From NCBI GenBank assembly GCA_964546835.1, contig CAZJKW010000111.1:1-7160 (forward strand): a stretch of 7,160 bases of DNA. The letters are read 5' to 3'. Position 1 is the first letter of the stretch; the number at the start of each line of letters is the position of its first letter. The position numbers and the translations under genes are program-made. The stretch comes from JAHCHL01 sp964546835 (GTDB lineage: Bacteria; Armatimonadota; Fimbriimonadia; Fimbriimonadales; ATM1). The notes below the pieces were generated by a model. It searched no databases. It saw only the letters and a list, made by a program, of their open reading frames with translations, and was not told the origin of the DNA. Shown here piece by piece: positions 6,330 through 7,160 of this stretch.

Positions 6330-6694
6330 GAACCGACGCAGAAAAAGATGCGGCGANNNNNNNNNNCTGGAGCAAAGTCAAAGAAACGAAAAATTTTCTT
6401 TTGGAGAAAGGTTATACGATTGTCAAGCGAAATTATAAATCCGGGAAATCAGAAATTGACTTAATTTGTTTAGATGGTGAAGTCTTAGTTTTTGTTGAAG
6501 TTAGGAAAAGAAGGCGAGGAGCATGGGAAACAGCCGAGGAGTCTGTTGACGCGGCTAAACAGAAACGGCTGTGGGAAACTGCGGAACAGTATTTGGCAGA
6601 TTTGAAAGAGATTAATCGTGACGTTCGATTTGATGTTGTTGCAACAGATGGTTTGGATTTTCGGCATTATGAAGATGCTTTTCGGCCTGTTTGA
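6308..6694 (+). CDS. yraN: YraN/UPF0102 family protein, interrupted by an assembly gap
   Basis: Small cytoplasmic protein with a restriction-endonuclease-like fold; its biological role is not established. About 128 residues as assembled. The core is clear: GYTIVKRNYKSGKSEIDLI (35-53), VLVFVEVRKR (59-68), AAKQKRL (82-88) and RFDVVATD (107-114), with the candidate nuclease residues E49, D51 and E64. The usual GEIDLI reads SEIDLI, and Arg replaces the common Lys after FVEV, as also occurs in E. coli YraN. Ten N bases replace residues 17-20. On either side, GTDAEKDAA and VKETKNFLLEKGY both resemble the family's N-terminal helix, so the assembled N-terminus may be about ten residues too long or partly duplicated. 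The frame is the same on both sides only if the gap is really 10 bases. It overlaps rnhB by 22 bases, and the 3' end overlaps purN tail-to-tail. Confidence 0.85.
   Translation: MSEFRRIGTDAEKDAAXXXXWSKVKETKNFLLEKGYTIVKRNYKSGKSEIDLICLDGEVLVFVEVRKRRRGAWETAEESVDAAKQKRLWETAEQYLADLKEINRDVRFDVVATDGLDFRHYEDAFRPV
6357..6366. other. Assembly gap of ten N
   Basis: Ten undetermined bases inside the yraN-family gene, typical of a scaffolder join between two contigs. The true length is unknown, and everything to the right of it is linked by scaffolding rather than by continuous sequence. Confidence 0.98.
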
Positions 6695-7160
6695 TAATAT
6701 TTTTTCCACCACAAATTGATGGCTTCCGTATACGCCTCATGTTCTAATTCAAGTACTCGGTTTGACAGTGATAAAGGCGTGTCGTTTTCTTGGACATCGC
6801 AAGTTTTTTGAAGGAGAATGGCTCCTTTGTCGTATTCTTTGTTGACAAAATGAACGGTGCATCCCGATGTTTTTTCTTTGGCAGCAATTACTGCTTCGTG
6901 GACTTTGGTTCCGTACATACCCTTTCCGCCGAATTTTGGCAATAATGCAGGGTGAATGTTTAAGATAGCGTTTGGAAAGGCATCGATAATTTCGGTAGAA
7001 AGTAAGCGCAAATAACCTGCAAGACAAATCAAGTCAATTTCTTCTTCGATCAACATTTTTTTCAAAGTAAAATCGAAGTCTGCTCGGTCGGGATTAAGGA
7101 TTGCCAAGTCTGCAAAATTGTCTCTTGCAATTTCAACGGCCGGGATGTCTTCTTTTGGTG
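6667..7160 (-). CDS. purN: Phosphoribosylglycinamide formyltransferase PurN, C-terminal part (start beyond window)
   Basis: Transfers a formyl group from 10-formyltetrahydrofolate to glycinamide ribonucleotide in de novo purine synthesis. The frame is open to the window edge, beginning PKEDIPAVEIARDNFADLAI; the TTG at 7107 is internal and not the start. About 164 residues are visible, so the N-terminal substrate-loop region (GxGSN) lies outside. Seen motifs are IDLICLAGYLRLLS, NIHPALLP with the catalytic Asn and His, FGGKGMYG, VHEAVI, SGCTVHFV, and EYDKGAILLQ carrying the catalytic Asp. The GKGMYG...VH wording is, from memory, common in Bacteroidetes and PVC-group enzymes. The C-terminus ends WWKKYYQTGRKASS, and its last codons overlap the end of the convergent yraN gene by 28 bases. 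It is not part of the lipB-rnhB-yraN transcript. Confidence 0.93.
   Translation of the reverse strand, partial: PKEDIPAVEIARDNFADLAILNPDRADFDFTLKKMLIEEEIDLICLAGYLRLLSTEIIDAFPNAILNIHPALLPKFGGKGMYGTKVHEAVIAAKEKTSGCTVHFVNKEYDKGAILLQKTCDVQENDTPLSLSNRVLELEHEAYTEAINLWWKKYYQTGRKASS

Noticed and set aside
6357..6366. Frameshift or pseudogene status for yraN
   Set aside because: The family motifs after the gap are intact and in frame with the start as assembled. The N run reflects missing data, not a seen mutation.
6749..7107. Alternative minus-strand frame over purN, and the TTG at 7107 as the purN start
   Set aside because: The other frame has no recognisable motif. The purN frame continues without a stop to the window edge in family-like sequence, so TTG 7107 is internal.

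Overview
The window holds seven protein-coding genes in two divergent blocks plus a convergent partial gene. I see no tRNA, rRNA, CRISPR array or insertion sequence. Base composition looks balanced (mid-40s % GC by eye) and gene packing is bacterial. Starts are mixed (ATG and GTG) and Shine-Dalgarno sites are patchy: clear before the lipoprotein gene and rnhB, absent before the macA-like gene. A signal-peptide lipoprotein beside a MacA/MacB-like export system fits a Gram-negative (diderm) bacterium. The PurN wording (GKGMYG...VHEAV) recalls Bacteroidetes and PVC/planctomycete relatives, but the phylum is only a guess. A run of ten N at 6357-6366 marks a scaffold join, so this is a draft or metagenome assembly.

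Left block (minus strand, read from 4965 down to 98). First comes a 639-residue secreted lipoprotein of unrecognised family: cysteine-rich, with a possible beta-sandwich module in the middle and what look like two Armadillo-type helical repeats at the C-terminus. After a 101-bp gap containing a strong stem-loop comes a MacA-like periplasmic adaptor with an unusually long coiled coil. A MacB/FtsX-type ABC permease follows, overlapping it by one base (TAGTG). These two should form an inner-membrane export or efflux complex, but the ATP-binding subunit is not in view.

Right block (plus strand, 5036-6694). lipB (octanoyl transfer for lipoate synthesis), rnhB (RNase HII) and a yraN-family gene form a tight run with overlaps of 23 and 22 bases, which suggests one transcript. 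The pathways are unrelated, so this is shared expression of housekeeping genes rather than one process. The yraN gene is interrupted by the N run.

Right edge (minus strand). The C-terminal part of purN (glycinamide ribonucleotide transformylase) runs off the window and overlaps the 3' end of yraN tail-to-tail by 28 bases.

Non-coding DNA is scarce: 1-97, 2944-3045 and 4966-5035. The least explained object is the 639-residue lipoprotein. The rest is recognisable, with some unusual details listed in the findings.
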